64,000 nt of DNA from Yamadazyma tenuis. Its lineage: Eukaryota; Ascomycota; Pichiomycetes; Serinales; Debaryomycetaceae. The notes beneath the pieces were generated by a model, which saw only the letters and a list, made by a program, of their open reading frames with translations, did no database searches and was not told the origin of the DNA. Each line of letters starts with the position of its first letter. Position 1 is the first letter of the stretch. Below, piece by piece: positions 1 through 10,800 of this stretch. A program made the position numbers and the translations under genes. The stretch lies in NCBI RefSeq assembly GCF_029203305.1, contig NC_089463.1:637001-701000 (forward strand), written 5' to 3'.

Positions 1-3000
1 CCTTCGATCTCTTCTTTGATGTCATCCAAGGTTCCGTCCAACAATGCCTTGGTGTTTTTGGACAACAATTGCATGGCAAAGTTGATATTGTTCAATTCTC
101 TACCGGGAATTCTCAAATCTCTGGGGATGGTAGAACCAATGGCCAACACCACCGCATCGTTCTGAGCCTTCAACTCGTCGAGAGTAATGTCTTCTCCAAT
201 GGTGGTGGAGCATACAAACTCAATGCCTTCGGCTGCCAACAAGTCGGTTCTTCTCTTGACAATACCTTTATCCAACTTCATGTTTGGAATACCGTACATC
301 ATCAACCCACCAGGTCTGTCACTTCGTTCGTACACGGTGACCAAGTGACCAGCCTTGTTCAACTGGTCGGCAGTAGCCAATCCAGCAGGACCAGATCCAA
401 TGACAGCTACCGTTTTGCCGGTTCTGACTTTTGGAGGTTGAGGCTTGATCCAGCCTTGTTCGAACCCGTGGTCAATGATGGCACATTCCACCGACTTGAT
501 GTTGACGGGATCATCAATGACTCCCAAAGTACATGCCCCATTACATGGAGCCGGACAGATTCTACCGGTGAACTCAGGGAAGTTGTTGGTCATCATCAAC
601 CTCTGTAAAGCATCGAACCATCTGTCCTTGAACACCAACTCGTTCCACTTGGGGATAACGTTGGAAATAGGACATCCAGTATCGGAGGTACAGAATGGAA
701 TACCACAATCCATACATCTGGCAGTCTCATACTTCAATTCATCCTTGGTCAACCGGGTGGTCATTTCGTTCCAGTCGTTGGTCCGCTCCTTGGCGTCCTT
801 GTACTTTTCGTTTCTTCTCTTGTACTTCATGAACCCCTTCACCTTGTCGATCTTGGCCACGGCCTTTTTGGCAACTTCAGTGTCAGGAATGGTATCTTCA
901 AGATCCAACACCTTGGGCTCATTCTTCTTACTGGGTCTGTGAACATGTCCATGCTTGATCTTGGCTGCTTCACCGTTGGTGACATCGGCTTCAGGATCTT
1001 CCTTGATGGACTTCAAGAACCGGTTCATCTCATTCTGCTTGGCTTCCAATTTCTGTAACTTTTCCTTCTCCAACACCTTCTTGTAGTCGGTAGGTAAGAC
1101 CTTGACGACTCTTGGTAAGATCCGGTTGAAGTCGTTCAAAACATTGTCAGCAACCTCGGATCCCGTGTAGTGTCTGTGGTCTTCGATCAAACCTCTGACA
1201 AAAGCGATTTCGCTGGGGTCTTCGATCGAACTCAACTCCACCGTACCCATGTTGCACTTGTCGGCAAAATCTTGGGCCATATCCAACACATAAGCAATAC
1301 CTCCACACATACCAGCAGCAAAGTTTCTACCGGTGGATCCCAAAACAATTACTCTACCACCAGACATGTACTCACATCCGTGGTCCCCGGTTCCCTCTAC
1401 CACGATGTTGGCACCGGAGTTTCTCACAGCAAATCTTTCGGCTGCAATACCTCTGATGAAGGCAGAACCAGAAGTGGCACCAAAGAAAGCAGTGTTACCA
1501 GCAATAATCTGGTCTTCGGCCTTGAACTTGGACTCCTTGGGTGGGTAAACAATGATTCTACCTCCCGACAATCCCTTACCAATGTAATCGTTGGCATCAC
1601 CTTCCAATTCCAAAGTGATACCAGGAGCCAAAAATGCTCCAAAGGACTGACCAGCTGAACCCTTGACATTGACATGAATGGTGTCATGGGGCAAACCTTG
1701 TTCCCCAAACGTCTTGGACACTCTGTAGGATAAGGTAGTACCCAAGGATCTGTCGGTATTGACGACATCACAGTCAATGGTGACGGGTAAGCCCTTGGCC
1801 AAGGTGATTTCAGACTCATCGATCAATTTGTTATCGATTCTCACGTGCAACCGGTGATCTTGCTTTCTGACACAGTAGGTTGGCACTCCTGGTCTAATGG
1901 AATGAGCAGGAGTTAAGATGGGTGACAAGTCGATGTTGGCATTCTTGGTGTTTCTCAAGTCATCTCTGACAATCAACTTTTCGGTGCGGCCAATCATCTC
2001 ATTGACGGTACGGTAACCCAATTGAGCCATGATCTTTCTGAAGTCGTTGGCCACGTAGTAGAAAAAGTTGATGACATGTTCGGGAGTACCTTTGAACTTC
2101 TTTCTAAGTTCGGGGTCTTGCGTGGCAATACCCACGGCACAGGTTCCCAAATGACACTTTCTAAGCAAAAGACAACCCATGGCAATCAACGGAGTGGTAG
2201 CAAACCCCCATTGTTCAGCCCCCAATAAGGTGGCAATGGCAACGTCTCTTCCGGTCTTGATTTGACCATCGGTTTGCAACACAACTCTTCCACGCAAGTC
2301 GTTCAACACCAAGGTTTGATGGGTTTCGGCCAAACCCAATTCCCAGGGTAAACCGGCGTGCTTGATGGAGGTCCACTTGGCAGCACCAGTACCTCCATCG
2401 TGACCACTAACCAAGATGTTTTCGGCACCGGCTTTGGCCACACCAGCCGAAATTGTACCAATACCCACTTCCGAAACCAATTTGACTGAGGTTCTGGCTC
2501 TTGGGTTGGCACATTTCAAGTCGTACAACAACTGCTTCAAGTCTTCAATCGAGTAAATGTCGTGATGAGGAGGAGGAGAAATCAACCCAACTCCAGGAGT
2601 AGAGTGTCTTGTCTTGGCAATGGCATCAGAAACCTTGTTACCAGGCAATTCACCTCCTTCACCGGGTTTGGCACCTTGGGCCATTTTGATTTGCAACTCA
2701 TCGGCATCAGCCAAGTAGTATGAAGTGACACCAAATCTACCGGAAGCAATTTGCTTGATGGCTGATCTCATGGTGTCTCCATTAGCATTGACAATGGATC
2801 TGGCAGAATCTTCACCACCTTCACCAGTGTTGGACTTACCTCCCAATCTGTTCATAGCCACGGCAATGGTGGAATGAGCTTCCATGGAGATGGACCCATA
2901 CGACATAGCTCCCGTGAAGAATCTTCTGACGATTTCGGTCCATGGTTCGACCTGGTCAATTGGAATTGGCGTACTGTTTTTGAAGTCAAAGTCCAATAAT

Positions 3001-5699
3001 CCTCTCAAGGTGCAGTTTCTCATGGCTTCATGTTCCTTTTTGACGTACGCATCATAGGCCTTTTCGTTCTTATTTCTAACGGCATCTTGCATGGATGCAA
3101 TGGCAGCAGGCTCATTGATGTGAGCCTCTCCCCCGTCTCTCCAATGGTATTCACCGGTTTCTGGCAATCCAATGGGCTTGACGGTGTCTCTGGATGGGAA
3201 CCCTCTTTCGTGCATGGAGAAGGCATCTTGGGCAATGTACTCGAAAGTGACACCCTTGATTCTGGAGGCGGTACCGGCAAAACACCGGTCAATGACGGAG
3301 TTGTCGATACCCAAGGCCTCAAAGATCTGGGCACCTTTATACGAACTCAAGGTGGAAATACCCATCTTGGACATCACCTTCAAGATCCCCGAGTTGATGG
3401 TATACTTGTAGTTGGCAATGATCTTGTCATTGGTCAATGACTCGTTTTTCAACAACCCTTCGTCCTTCATTCTCGTCAAGGTCTCGATACACAAGTATGG
3501 GTTAATGGCATCGGCCCCGTAACCCACCAACAAACACGCATGGTGTACTTCTCTGGCCTCGGCCGTCTCGATGATCAACGCCACCTTGGACCGTTGTTTC
3601 TGTCTCACCAAGTGGTGGTGGATGGTACCCACCGCAATCAACGCAGAAATTGGAATGTGGTCTGCGTCAGTAGCCTTATCCGACAAAATCAACACCTTGT
3701 TGTTGTTGGCAATGGCAGTGGAGGCTTCCTGACAGATTCTATCCAAGATATTGATGTAACCTTGGATACCTTCCTTCTTGTTGAAAGTGTAGTCAATGGT
3801 GGAACTCAGCCATTTGGGGTAGACGGTAGTCATTTGTCTGATGGCATTCAATTCCTCAGTCGCCAAGATTGGTGACTTCAACAACAACCGGTTACACTGA
3901 TCGGGCTTCATTTCCAACAAGTTTCCTTGAGGACCCACGTAACACTCCAAAGACATGACGATTTCTTCTCTAATGGGGTCAATTGGAGGATTGGTCACCT
4001 GGGCAAACAACTGCTTGAAGTAGTCGTACAACAACCGAGGCTGTTCACTGATACAAGCCAAGGCATTGTCGTTACCCATGGATCCCAACGCTTCTTTTCC
4101 CTCGGCCATAGGAGCCAAAATCAATGACATCTGCTCGTGACTGTAGCCAAACGTGATCAACCTGGGGTCCTTCTGGACGGTTTCAGCCGATGGAGCAATG
4201 GTATCTTTGATATCCACCGACTTGCTGTGCAACTTTTCAATCAAGTCGTTCATGGTGATCATGTTGGCCAAAATCCAGGATTTGAAGTCGAACTTGGACG
4301 AAATATTAGCCTTCAATTCCCGGTCATCGACAATTCTACCTTCTTTGGTGTCCACCAACAACATCTTTCCTGGCTGCAATCTTCCCTTCTGTAGGATCTT
4401 CTCGGGCTCCACGTCGATGACACCCACCTCGGAAGCGACAATGATTCTGTCATCGTCAATCACATAATAACGACATGGTCTCAACCCGTTTCTATCCAAG
4501 TTGGCCCCACAGTATCGGGAGTCAGCAAAGGTGAACAACGCCGGGCCATCCCATGGCTCCATGAGACAGGCAGCCCATTCGTAAAAGGCTCTTTTCTTGG
4601 GGTCGATGAGCTTATCGTTTTGCCAGGCCTCTGGAATCAACATCATCACTGCCTCGGGAAGTGTCAAGGAGCCGTTAATCACCAACAACTCCAACACATT
4701 GTCAAAGGCAGCCGAGTCCGACCCCCCTTCTTCAATGATCGGGTACAACTTGTCCAATTCATCACCAAATAACTCGGACTTCATGATACCTTCTTTGGCT
4801 CTCATCCAGTTTTTGTTTCCTCTCAAAGTGTTAATTTCTCCGTTATGGGCGGCCAATCTCAAAGGCTGGGCCCGGTCCCATGAAGGGAAGGTGTTGGTGG
4901 AGAATCTCGAGTGCACCAAGGAAAAATGGGCCTCGTACTCGCTGTTGGCCAAATCATGGTAGTAAGCAAACACCTGGTTTGGGGCCAATTGACCCTTATA
5001 AACAATGGTCTGGTTGGATAAGGAGCAGATATAAAACCAATTGTGCAACCCGATGGTGTGGGTGCTCTGTTTTCTCAAGATAAACAAGCGCTTCTGGAAC
5101 TCTTTGTTGTACTTGGAATCAAATTCGTCCTCAGACAATTCCACTCCTTCGAGCTCGCTGAGAATAATGGCCGGCTGTAAAATCAACGGCTCTCTCGACA
5201 ATGAAGCAGGACCCAAAATCGTCAGGTCATGAGGAACCTTTCTCCAGGCCAAAATCTTCAACCCCAAGCTGGCAGCAATGTCTTCAAACGTCATTTTGGA
5301 TTTTTCAAAAATCGAGTCGTCCTTCTTGAAAAAAAGGTTCCCTACACCGTACTGGCCCTTGGCAGGCAAGTCGATATTACAGGTATATTTGAACTCTTTT
5401 TTCAAAAACTTGTGGGGCAAAGACGTCAATACTCCGGCCCCATCTCCGTCCTTGGGATTCAACTCTCCCCCTCTGTGGGTCATGTTGCACAACAAATTAC
5501 GGGAGTCACTAACAATCTTGTGGCTGGCAACCCCTTTCAAGTGACAGGTGAAACCCACTCCACAGGCGTCCTTCTCGTACTGGGGATCATACAATCCTTG
5601 AGCTACCGGTAAGGAGGCGGCCCACGACTTGTTTTCAGGAACCTCGTCATAGTCGTACACCTTGGTTTCGAATTCTTCTTGAGGCATGTACGAGGTCAT
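1..5699 (-). CDS. GLT1: Glutamate synthase (NADH/NADPH GOGAT), 5' part, runs off left edge
   Basis: Makes two glutamates from glutamine plus 2-oxoglutarate, the GOGAT half of ammonium assimilation. The first ATG after an in-frame stop is at 5699. A 45-residue propeptide (MTSYMPQEEF...) precedes DACGVGFTCHLKG, so Cys46 would be the N-terminal nucleophile of the class II amidotransferase after processing. The 3Fe-4S cluster ligands appear as Cys1176, Cys1182 and Cys1187 (C-x5-C-x4-C, within CLLLRKCHLGTC). Frame is open over 1,899 codons. The last residues visible (FAMQLLSKNTKALLDG) lie in the C-terminal NAD(P)H-binding beta-like domain, so roughly 240 residues are missing to the left. The promoter carries a perfect Gcn4-type site at 6295. 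Identity is very secure; only the C-terminus is unseen. Confidence 0.97.
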   Translation of the reverse strand, partial: MTSYMPQEEFETKVYDYDEVPENKSWAASLPVAQGLYDPQYEKDACGVGFTCHLKGVASHKIVSDSRNLLCNMTHRGGELNPKDGDGAGVLTSLPHKFLKKEFKYTCNIDLPAKGQYGVGNLFFKKDDSIFEKSKMTFEDIAASLGLKILAWRKVPHDLTILGPASLSREPLILQPAIILSELEGVELSEDEFDSKYNKEFQKRLFILRKQSTHTIGLHNWFYICSLSNQTIVYKGQLAPNQVFAYYHDLANSEYEAHFSLVHSRFSTNTFPSWDRAQPLRLAAHNGEINTLRGNKNWMRAKEGIMKSELFGDELDKLYPIIEEGGSDSAAFDNVLELLVINGSLTLPEAVMMLIPEAWQNDKLIDPKKRAFYEWAACLMEPWDGPALFTFADSRYCGANLDRNGLRPCRYYVIDDDRIIVASEVGVIDVEPEKILQKGRLQPGKMLLVDTKEGRIVDDRELKANISSKFDFKSWILANMITMNDLIEKLHSKSVDIKDTIAPSAETVQKDPRLITFGYSHEQMSLILAPMAEGKEALGSMGNDNALACISEQPRLLYDYFKQLFAQVTNPPIDPIREEIVMSLECYVGPQGNLLEMKPDQCNRLLLKSPILATEELNAIRQMTTVYPKWLSSTIDYTFNKKEGIQGYINILDRICQEASTAIANNNKVLILSDKATDADHIPISALIAVGTIHHHLVRQKQRSKVALIIETAEAREVHHACLLVGYGADAINPYLCIETLTRMKDEGLLKNESLTNDKIIANYKYTINSGILKVMSKMGISTLSSYKGAQIFEALGIDNSVIDRCFAGTASRIKGVTFEYIAQDAFSMHERGFPSRDTVKPIGLPETGEYHWRDGGEAHINEPAAIASMQDAVRNKNEKAYDAYVKKEHEAMRNCTLRGLLDFDFKNSTPIPIDQVEPWTEIVRRFFTGAMSYGSISMEAHSTIAVAMNRLGGKSNTGEGGEDSARSIVNANGDTMRSAIKQIASGRFGVTSYYLADADELQIKMAQGAKPGEGGELPGNKVSDAIAKTRHSTPGVGLISPPPHHDIYSIEDLKQLLYDLKCANPRARTSVKLVSEVGIGTISAGVAKAGAENILVSGHDGGTGAAKWTSIKHAGLPWELGLAETHQTLVLNDLRGRVVLQTDGQIKTGRDVAIATLLGAEQWGFATTPLIAMGCLLLRKCHLGTCAVGIATQDPELRKKFKGTPEHVINFFYYVANDFRKIMAQLGYRTVNEMIGRTEKLIVRDDLRNTKNANIDLSPILTPAHSIRPGVPTYCVRKQDHRLHVRIDNKLIDESEITLAKGLPVTIDCDVVNTDRSLGTTLSYRVSKTFGEQGLPHDTIHVNVKGSAGQSFGAFLAPGITLELEGDANDYIGKGLSGGRIIVYPPKESKFKAEDQIIAGNTAFFGATSGSAFIRGIAAERFAVRNSGANIVVEGTGDHGCEYMSGGRVIVLGSTGRNFAAGMCGGIAYVLDMAQDFADKCNMGTVELSSIEDPSEIAFVRGLIEDHRHYTGSEVADNVLNDFNRILPRVVKVLPTDYKKVLEKEKLQKLEAKQNEMNRFLKSIKEDPEADVTNGEAAKIKHGHVHRPSKKNEPKVLDLEDTIPDTEVAKKAVAKIDKVKGFMKYKRRNEKYKDAKERTNDWNEMTTRLTKDELKYETARCMDCGIPFCTSDTGCPISNVIPKWNELVFKDRWFDALQRLMMTNNFPEFTGRICPAPCNGACTLGVIDDPVNIKSVECAIIDHGFEQGWIKPQPPKVRTGKTVAVIGSGPAGLATADQLNKAGHLVTVYERSDRPGGLMMYGIPNMKLDKGIVKRRTDLLAAEGIEFVCSTTIGEDITLDELKAQNDAVVLAIGSTIPRDLRIPGRELNNINFAMQLLSKNTKALLDGTLDDIKEEIE

Positions 5700-6294
5700 G
5701 ATCGGCTTGGGGGTCTAATACAATTGGAGAATATGAGTTAGCGATGTATACTTCAATCGATAGGCAACCTACAAAAACGATCTTCAGATAAACTAGTAGT
5801 GATTTAGGATGTGAAGAAAAAAAAAGTTGGAAACTAGAGAAAATTTTGCATTTATTAGAGTCTCCGGTTTTTGCAAATCTTGTTTTTTTTTCTCATACAA
5901 AAATACCCCATCTAAATGATTATCTCTATCGAATCCGGTACCGGACAAAATAATTGGTTGATAAAGGGTGCGCACCGGATCTTTGGCCAATGGGATCCAC
6001 GCAATTATTAAGAGCTATGCGAATAACTTTGATTGTTCTGGTACTTGTTGGGGGGTTATCAGGTTGATCCCCGGTGGGTGTGTTGTGTAGACCGGTGGTA
6101 AATGGTGATGGAAATCTGGGAGATTTTGGCTCAAGTATACCTTTGGATCGGGGGAGTTTCACAGCAGGGGGAATGGTTTTGCAAGTTGGAGCTCGTTTGC
6201 ATATTACAACCACCCTAACATGCACACTCTAACCTGCACATCCTAACCTGCTGAACTGGGGGATCTCCTTAGGACCTTTTTGCCTAAATCGAAA

Positions 6295-6303
6295 GTGACT
6301 CAT
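6295..6303. promoter_or_regulatory. Gcn4-type site GTGACTCAT
   Basis: Matches RTGACTCAY, the extended Gcn4/bZIP recognition sequence, about 600 bp upstream of the GLT1 ATG. Amino-acid biosynthetic genes are classic Gcn4 targets in yeasts, so control of GLT1 by general amino-acid control is likely. That link is inference; the site itself is exact. Confidence 0.6.
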
Positions 6304-6684
6304 TAATCATCGGTGTGTGAATTTACTTAGTCACCCATACATATTATCTACCTACATCATAAACTAACCTAGACTCTGTTAGTAAAACTTCTTTATTAAC
6401 TCTGTCGGGAAAAACCGTATAGGCTAAAATAGGGGGTTCCGCTTCCTCCATCGGATTTTGTACGGTTTCATTTAGCCTGTGAGTCTTTGAAATAACGGGA
6501 TTCGCACCGGTGTGCCTCCGGCGACGTTTCGGCCCATGCCGTATGTTTCAGCTTTTGTCTCTGCCACAAATAGGTTGTTATCAGCCAATAGCCGCCTCGC
6601 TGATGTAAGCAGATAGGGGAAGGTCATAAGGCTTATGCTTGTGCTCTCCTTGCCATGCTTCTTTGTTAGTTTCAAAAGAGCCGG

Positions 6685-6692
6685 TCACGTGA
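6685..6692. promoter_or_regulatory. Cbf1/E-box-like palindrome TCACGTGA
   Basis: Perfect palindrome with a CACGTG core, embedded in GTCACGTGAT, about 225 bp upstream of the RRP43 start. Cbf1-type bHLH factors bind RTCACRTG. In Candida-group yeasts Cbf1 sites are reported in many ribosome-related promoters, which would suit an exosome/rRNA-processing gene. Confidence 0.4.
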
Positions 6693-6790
6693 TACATGTG
6701 CTCAGCGGAAAAGTGGCCGCCGTAGTGGCAGCTTATGGCGGAACTTTTCCGCCAGTGTTCCTGCCAGCTCCTACCAGTTTTTCTCGCACT

Positions 6791-6854
6791 GCCGTCGCCC
6801 CCACCCCCACCATAAACTGCCACCAGTTTTTCTCGCACTGTCGTCGCCCCCACC
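6791..6854 (+). promoter_or_regulatory. Duplicated GC-rich promoter element of RRP43 (cores 6791-6805 and 6840-6854)
   Basis: Two copies of a box, GCCGTCGCCCCCACC at 6791-6805 and GTCGTCGCCCCCACC at 6840-6854, lie in a direct repeat with a 49-bp period. The proximal copy ends about 60 bp before the RRP43 ATG. The same core occurs at 26880-26896 (RPL39), 26204-26221 (RPS14, its own strand) and, inverted, at 57455-57473 (RPS28). Confidence 0.5.
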
Positions 6855-6914
6855 ACTAACTCCCACCTTGGCACACCTCATCTCTGTTTTCGCGCACAGT
6901 TTACTCCATCTACA

Positions 6915-7802
6915 ATGGAGCTGATATCTTTTAAACCCGAAATCCTCGAAAGGATCATCCCCGACGTCTCCTTAGAGAGGCACCTCAAGATCGGGATCCG
7001 CTCGAACCAAAGATTGTTTGATGAGTTCAAAAACATCCAGATTCTTTCTCAAAAATCGTCTCATTTGCTCACCACCTCATACATCCAAAATGGCAATACT
7101 CTTGTCATTTGCAATATATCATATGGAATCACCGAGCTCTTGGGTGGGGAAACCCCGGAACAGTACTCCTCGGTATACCCTACTCTTTCTATCTCCAGAG
7201 GCCGCTCAGGAGCTCCCACTGATGAAGAAATGAATCTCTCTCAAAAGCTATACGAGTCGACTTTGCACAGCAGAATATTACCATCCAATTCACTAATATT
7301 CAAACCAAAGGTGATGATCGATGATAATTTGGAAGACTTGGACACAAACAAACAGTTCAAGTTCAACCTCTTTGTGAACTTGAAGGTATTTGATCGGTCT
7401 GGTCCACTATTTGACGTTTGCCATTTTGCCTTGGTGACTAGCTTGAAGGCTGTTAAATTGCCGGTGATATACTTGAATGACTCGTTTGTAAAGTTGTCTA
7501 TCGACAACTTACTTGCCTACCCCGACGCCGAGTTGGTGCCTTTACGTTTGAACATGGAGGTTCCTTTGGTGTCCTCCAACTTTGGACTCTACAACTTGGA
7601 TGAAAAAAATCTCATCATCTGTGACTTGGAAAACGAAAGTGAGGAATCTAATATAATATCCAAGGTCAATGTGGTATCCGATGGTAAGGCTTTTAATGAG
7701 TTTACGTTAATCAATGGAAGTCTCTTGAACATCACAAGAGATGAAATTAAATCTTTATTAAGAACATCTAAACAAAGAGCCAAAGCCATAAATAGTGTAT
7801 AA
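6915..7802 (+). CDS. RRP43: Exosome core subunit Rrp43, RNase PH-like
   Basis: A 295-residue protein of the six-member RNase PH-like ring of the RNA exosome, acting in 3'-end processing of 5.8S rRNA and RNA decay in nucleus and cytoplasm. The N-terminus FKPEILERIIPDVSLERHL and the central RGRSGAPTDEEMNLSQKLYES followed by LHSRILPSNSL correspond to the yeast Rrp43 segments around SLQRHLSLGIRP, RGRVGACTDEEM and ILHSRILPKK. Like other eukaryotic ring subunits it should be catalytically inactive and act as a scaffold. It is shorter than S. cerevisiae Rrp43 (about 394 aa), lacking the acidic insertions. The ATG at 6915 gives the conserved N-terminus. Its stop is only 9 bp from the UBP12 stop, so the two genes converge tightly. 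Confidence 0.9.
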   Translation: MELISFKPEILERIIPDVSLERHLKIGIRSNQRLFDEFKNIQILSQKSSHLLTTSYIQNGNTLVICNISYGITELLGGETPEQYSSVYPTLSISRGRSGAPTDEEMNLSQKLYESTLHSRILPSNSLIFKPKVMIDDNLEDLDTNKQFKFNLFVNLKVFDRSGPLFDVCHFALVTSLKAVKLPVIYLNDSFVKLSIDNLLAYPDAELVPLRLNMEVPLVSSNFGLYNLDEKNLIICDLENESEESNIISKVNVVSDGKAFNEFTLINGSLLNITRDEIKSLLRTSKQRAKAINSV

Positions 7803-7811
7803 ACTTTAATT

Positions 7812-10800
7812 TCACTCGCTTTCACTGGACCCTTTGTCTTTATCTTTACTTAACAATCGCTTTTTTGTGTCGAACGTCAGGTCATCCTCCATTAAAGGTG
7901 AACGAGACTTCTTCCCACTGTTGAAATTTTCAACCTCTATATCGGCCATTGGAGTGCCTTCTTTCTCTGGCTGTTGGACTTTTTCATCCTGATCATAGTT
8001 TTCGACTTGGGTTTCCAATTGGAGAAAGTTATTCTTGAGTATGTTCAAATTGGTCTCGTACTGTTTTTTACCTTCTTCAATCAATTGGCTGAACTTTTCG
8101 CCTCCAAGTAGGTTATCCTTGGTTCTCTTTCTGTAAAATAGGAGATATGCTGCACTGGTAATGACTTTTTTAGGATCTTCTATTGGAGATACTCGGCTGT
8201 CATCGAAGTAGTACCACCTGTTATCTCTGAAGTTAAGTGCAGATCCAGTGTAATGGCCTCCTCCTAGTCCACCGTAGTGATTATCCACGGCAATCAAGTC
8301 GTAGGTCAATTCTCTGTCAGGACTGTTTACATATTGACTCATATCCAATCCTTCTATGGGGAAATCAACTGTAACATCAATCTTATCACTGAAGCTTCTT
8401 GCAACCTGGAACCTCTTCAAATGTATCGTCAATATATCACCTGTGTTCCATATTTTTATGGTTTTCGTAGCTTGTTTATGATCCTTGCATCTAGGACAAT
8501 ACCATAAATCTTGATCTCCAAGAACTTCTGGTTGGTAAAACTTGTCCAAACAATCGTACAACGAGATGGTAGACTTCTGTTTGGCAATCAACTTGGCCTT
8601 GTTGGCTTCAAGTTCAGGGTTAGGAATTTCTTTCAAGATTTCCCAGGTTCTGGTGTTAGCATTGAACAATTGCTCGTGAATCTGGGAATCCCATTCGCAT
8701 ACTAATAAGGTATTTGGACCAACAAAAGTGGGATGATTGTGTTTTTCGATATTGAATCTGAGTTCTTCTTTTGTTTTATTGTTCAAAGTACTGACTGAAT
8801 CGAATAACAGTCCCAATCTGTCATTTTCACTACTTTCCAGACTGGAATCTAGAGGCTCACTTTCATCATTTGCAGCTCCTTCACTAGAAGTTGGAGTAAC
8901 TTCTTCTTCATCCACTTCTACTTCGTTTTCTTCATCCAATTGGACTTCTTCTTCGTTGGACTGTACTTTATCTTCATTCTCTTCATCCTTCGCTTCGTAC
9001 TTGACAAGAACATAGTCTTCTTGTCTTTTGTAATTAGGATAATGATAGTAGTTGTATTTCAATTCGGGTAACTTCTCACCTAACTTTGGCAATCCTGTCA
9101 AGGTGGGTTTGATGTGAGGGAAATGAACCTTCTTTCTTGGATCTGGTCTAAACCTAGGATCATCAAGAAATTTAATGGTAAAACCAAAATCAGCACTGAT
9201 TTCAGGATCCCCTAATGAAACGTCAGAGTCATATCCTTCATCCACCTCAACCTCAACTGGTTCCAATGCAAAATCCTTCTTGGAATAGAACTGTTTATGG
9301 ACCGTCTTCAATTGCCTGTATTGAGAATTGATGTCAACAGTGGTCAATAACTGAATAGCCTGCTCGAGTTTGCCTCTGATCCTTCCAAATGATTTGGCTT
9401 CTTCATCGGTTAAGGTAATGAATAAAGGAACTCCAAAAACGTTGGCAATGTTATAGGATTTGTCTTGATCCGGCAAAATATTGAAAACTGGTACAACCTT
9501 ATCTACCAGCAGGTGAGGTATTATATAAATCAAGACATTGTCATTTGCTCCAATCAACTCACTAATGGGAATGAACTTGTACTTCTTGTTATTGGATTGG
9601 AAGTCTTGGTACACGTAATCGTTGAAGATTTCATACAAGAACAAGAAATCTTTTGGAACGTTTAAAAATCTTGTCAAATAACTTAATAGTTCTTCGTAAT
9701 TAGACGTCTTATTCAATTCGATTTGCAACTTCATGATTCTATCGGGTACCTGTTGATTAAAGTCCAAGTTTACCACGGTGAAAGTATGATACCACTTTTT
9801 CTCAATCGGTAATGGCAATGTCAAGTCATTGAAAGGATCATAGGTTATGGACGTCTTCCCACAATCTGGACAAACTAAAACACTTTGATATAACCCCGAA
9901 AACAAATCCACAATAACCGAATCATTCCGCTTTTTATATTGGTCCCAACTTATATCAGCAAGTCTTTTTATCGCTTCAGGATTGTCTATATCTTCATCCT
10001 TCAATTCGGGCTTCTCAAGGTATGGTTTATCGTGTATCCGATTCAAATCTTCGTGTAAGGAATCCAAAAGCCAGCTTAAAAACTCTTGACTGTCCTGTTG
10101 TTGATACCCTTGGAACATGGAGGAGTAATGGCCAATGGTGTACTTGAATTCTCTTGGGGACAAAGCGTTCAAAGAAGTGCCGTTAACCGACTGATCGCTG
10201 AACAATTTGTGCAACAAGGACCCAAACGACTGGGCCATATTACCGTTGTATCCCAAGGGGTTTGTCTTATTCAACTCCTTCATGAACAAATCAAAGAAAA
10301 AGTAGTAGTTGATTTCAGGAACATGAACCAAACATTGTAATGCACTGTTCATATAACAAGTGTTTCCCAAATTGATCAAGCCTGAATGCCCTCCTGAAGA
10401 TAAGGAGTTTTGAGGATCAAACACTTCAACGTTGATATTGTGGACGTACTGACTAACTGGGAAGTTGCCGGTTTTGTCCTGAACCTCGAGTAATAAATGA
10501 TACTTCAACATGTTAACCAGATGATGTTTCAAGGTGTCTCCCAATATGTTCTTAAATACCACGCTTTTCGAAGGAATATCGACAAACTCCTGCAAGGTGA
10601 TAGTGCTGGGAAGATCGTCAAGATTATCACCATTTAAGAACCATACTCGGAATTCTCCTTTGGTGTTTTTCAAAACATACCTCTTGACAGTATCCAACAA
10701 ATCCTGGAACGTCGAAATCTTGGAAAGCGAAACACTCTGTGGTTTGGAGTTGTGGCTATTGTAGACCTTGGTGCTCTTGCCCAACGTATGCAAAACAAAA

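Larger units (their letters stand above)
5700..6914. other. Divergent promoter region between GLT1 and RRP43
   Basis: About 1.2 kb without a convincing gene. The GLT1 side holds a TGACTCA site (6296-6302), a TTAGTCA variant near 6326 and two GATAA cores on the minus strand (near 6056 and 6588), plausible Gcn4 and GATA-factor sites for a nitrogen gene. The RRP43 side holds a TCACGTGA palindrome (6685-6692) and a 49-bp-spaced direct duplication (about 6773-6806 and 6822-6855). The duplication contains the GC-rich element also found in ribosomal protein promoters. Short ORFs here start at non-ATG codons or overlap in conflicting frames, and I do not call them. Confidence 0.6.

Noticed and set aside
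69..5612. Many plus-strand ORFs of 60-180 codons
   Set aside because: All are antisense shadows of GLT1; their sequences are repetitive reverse-complement translations without ATG or features.
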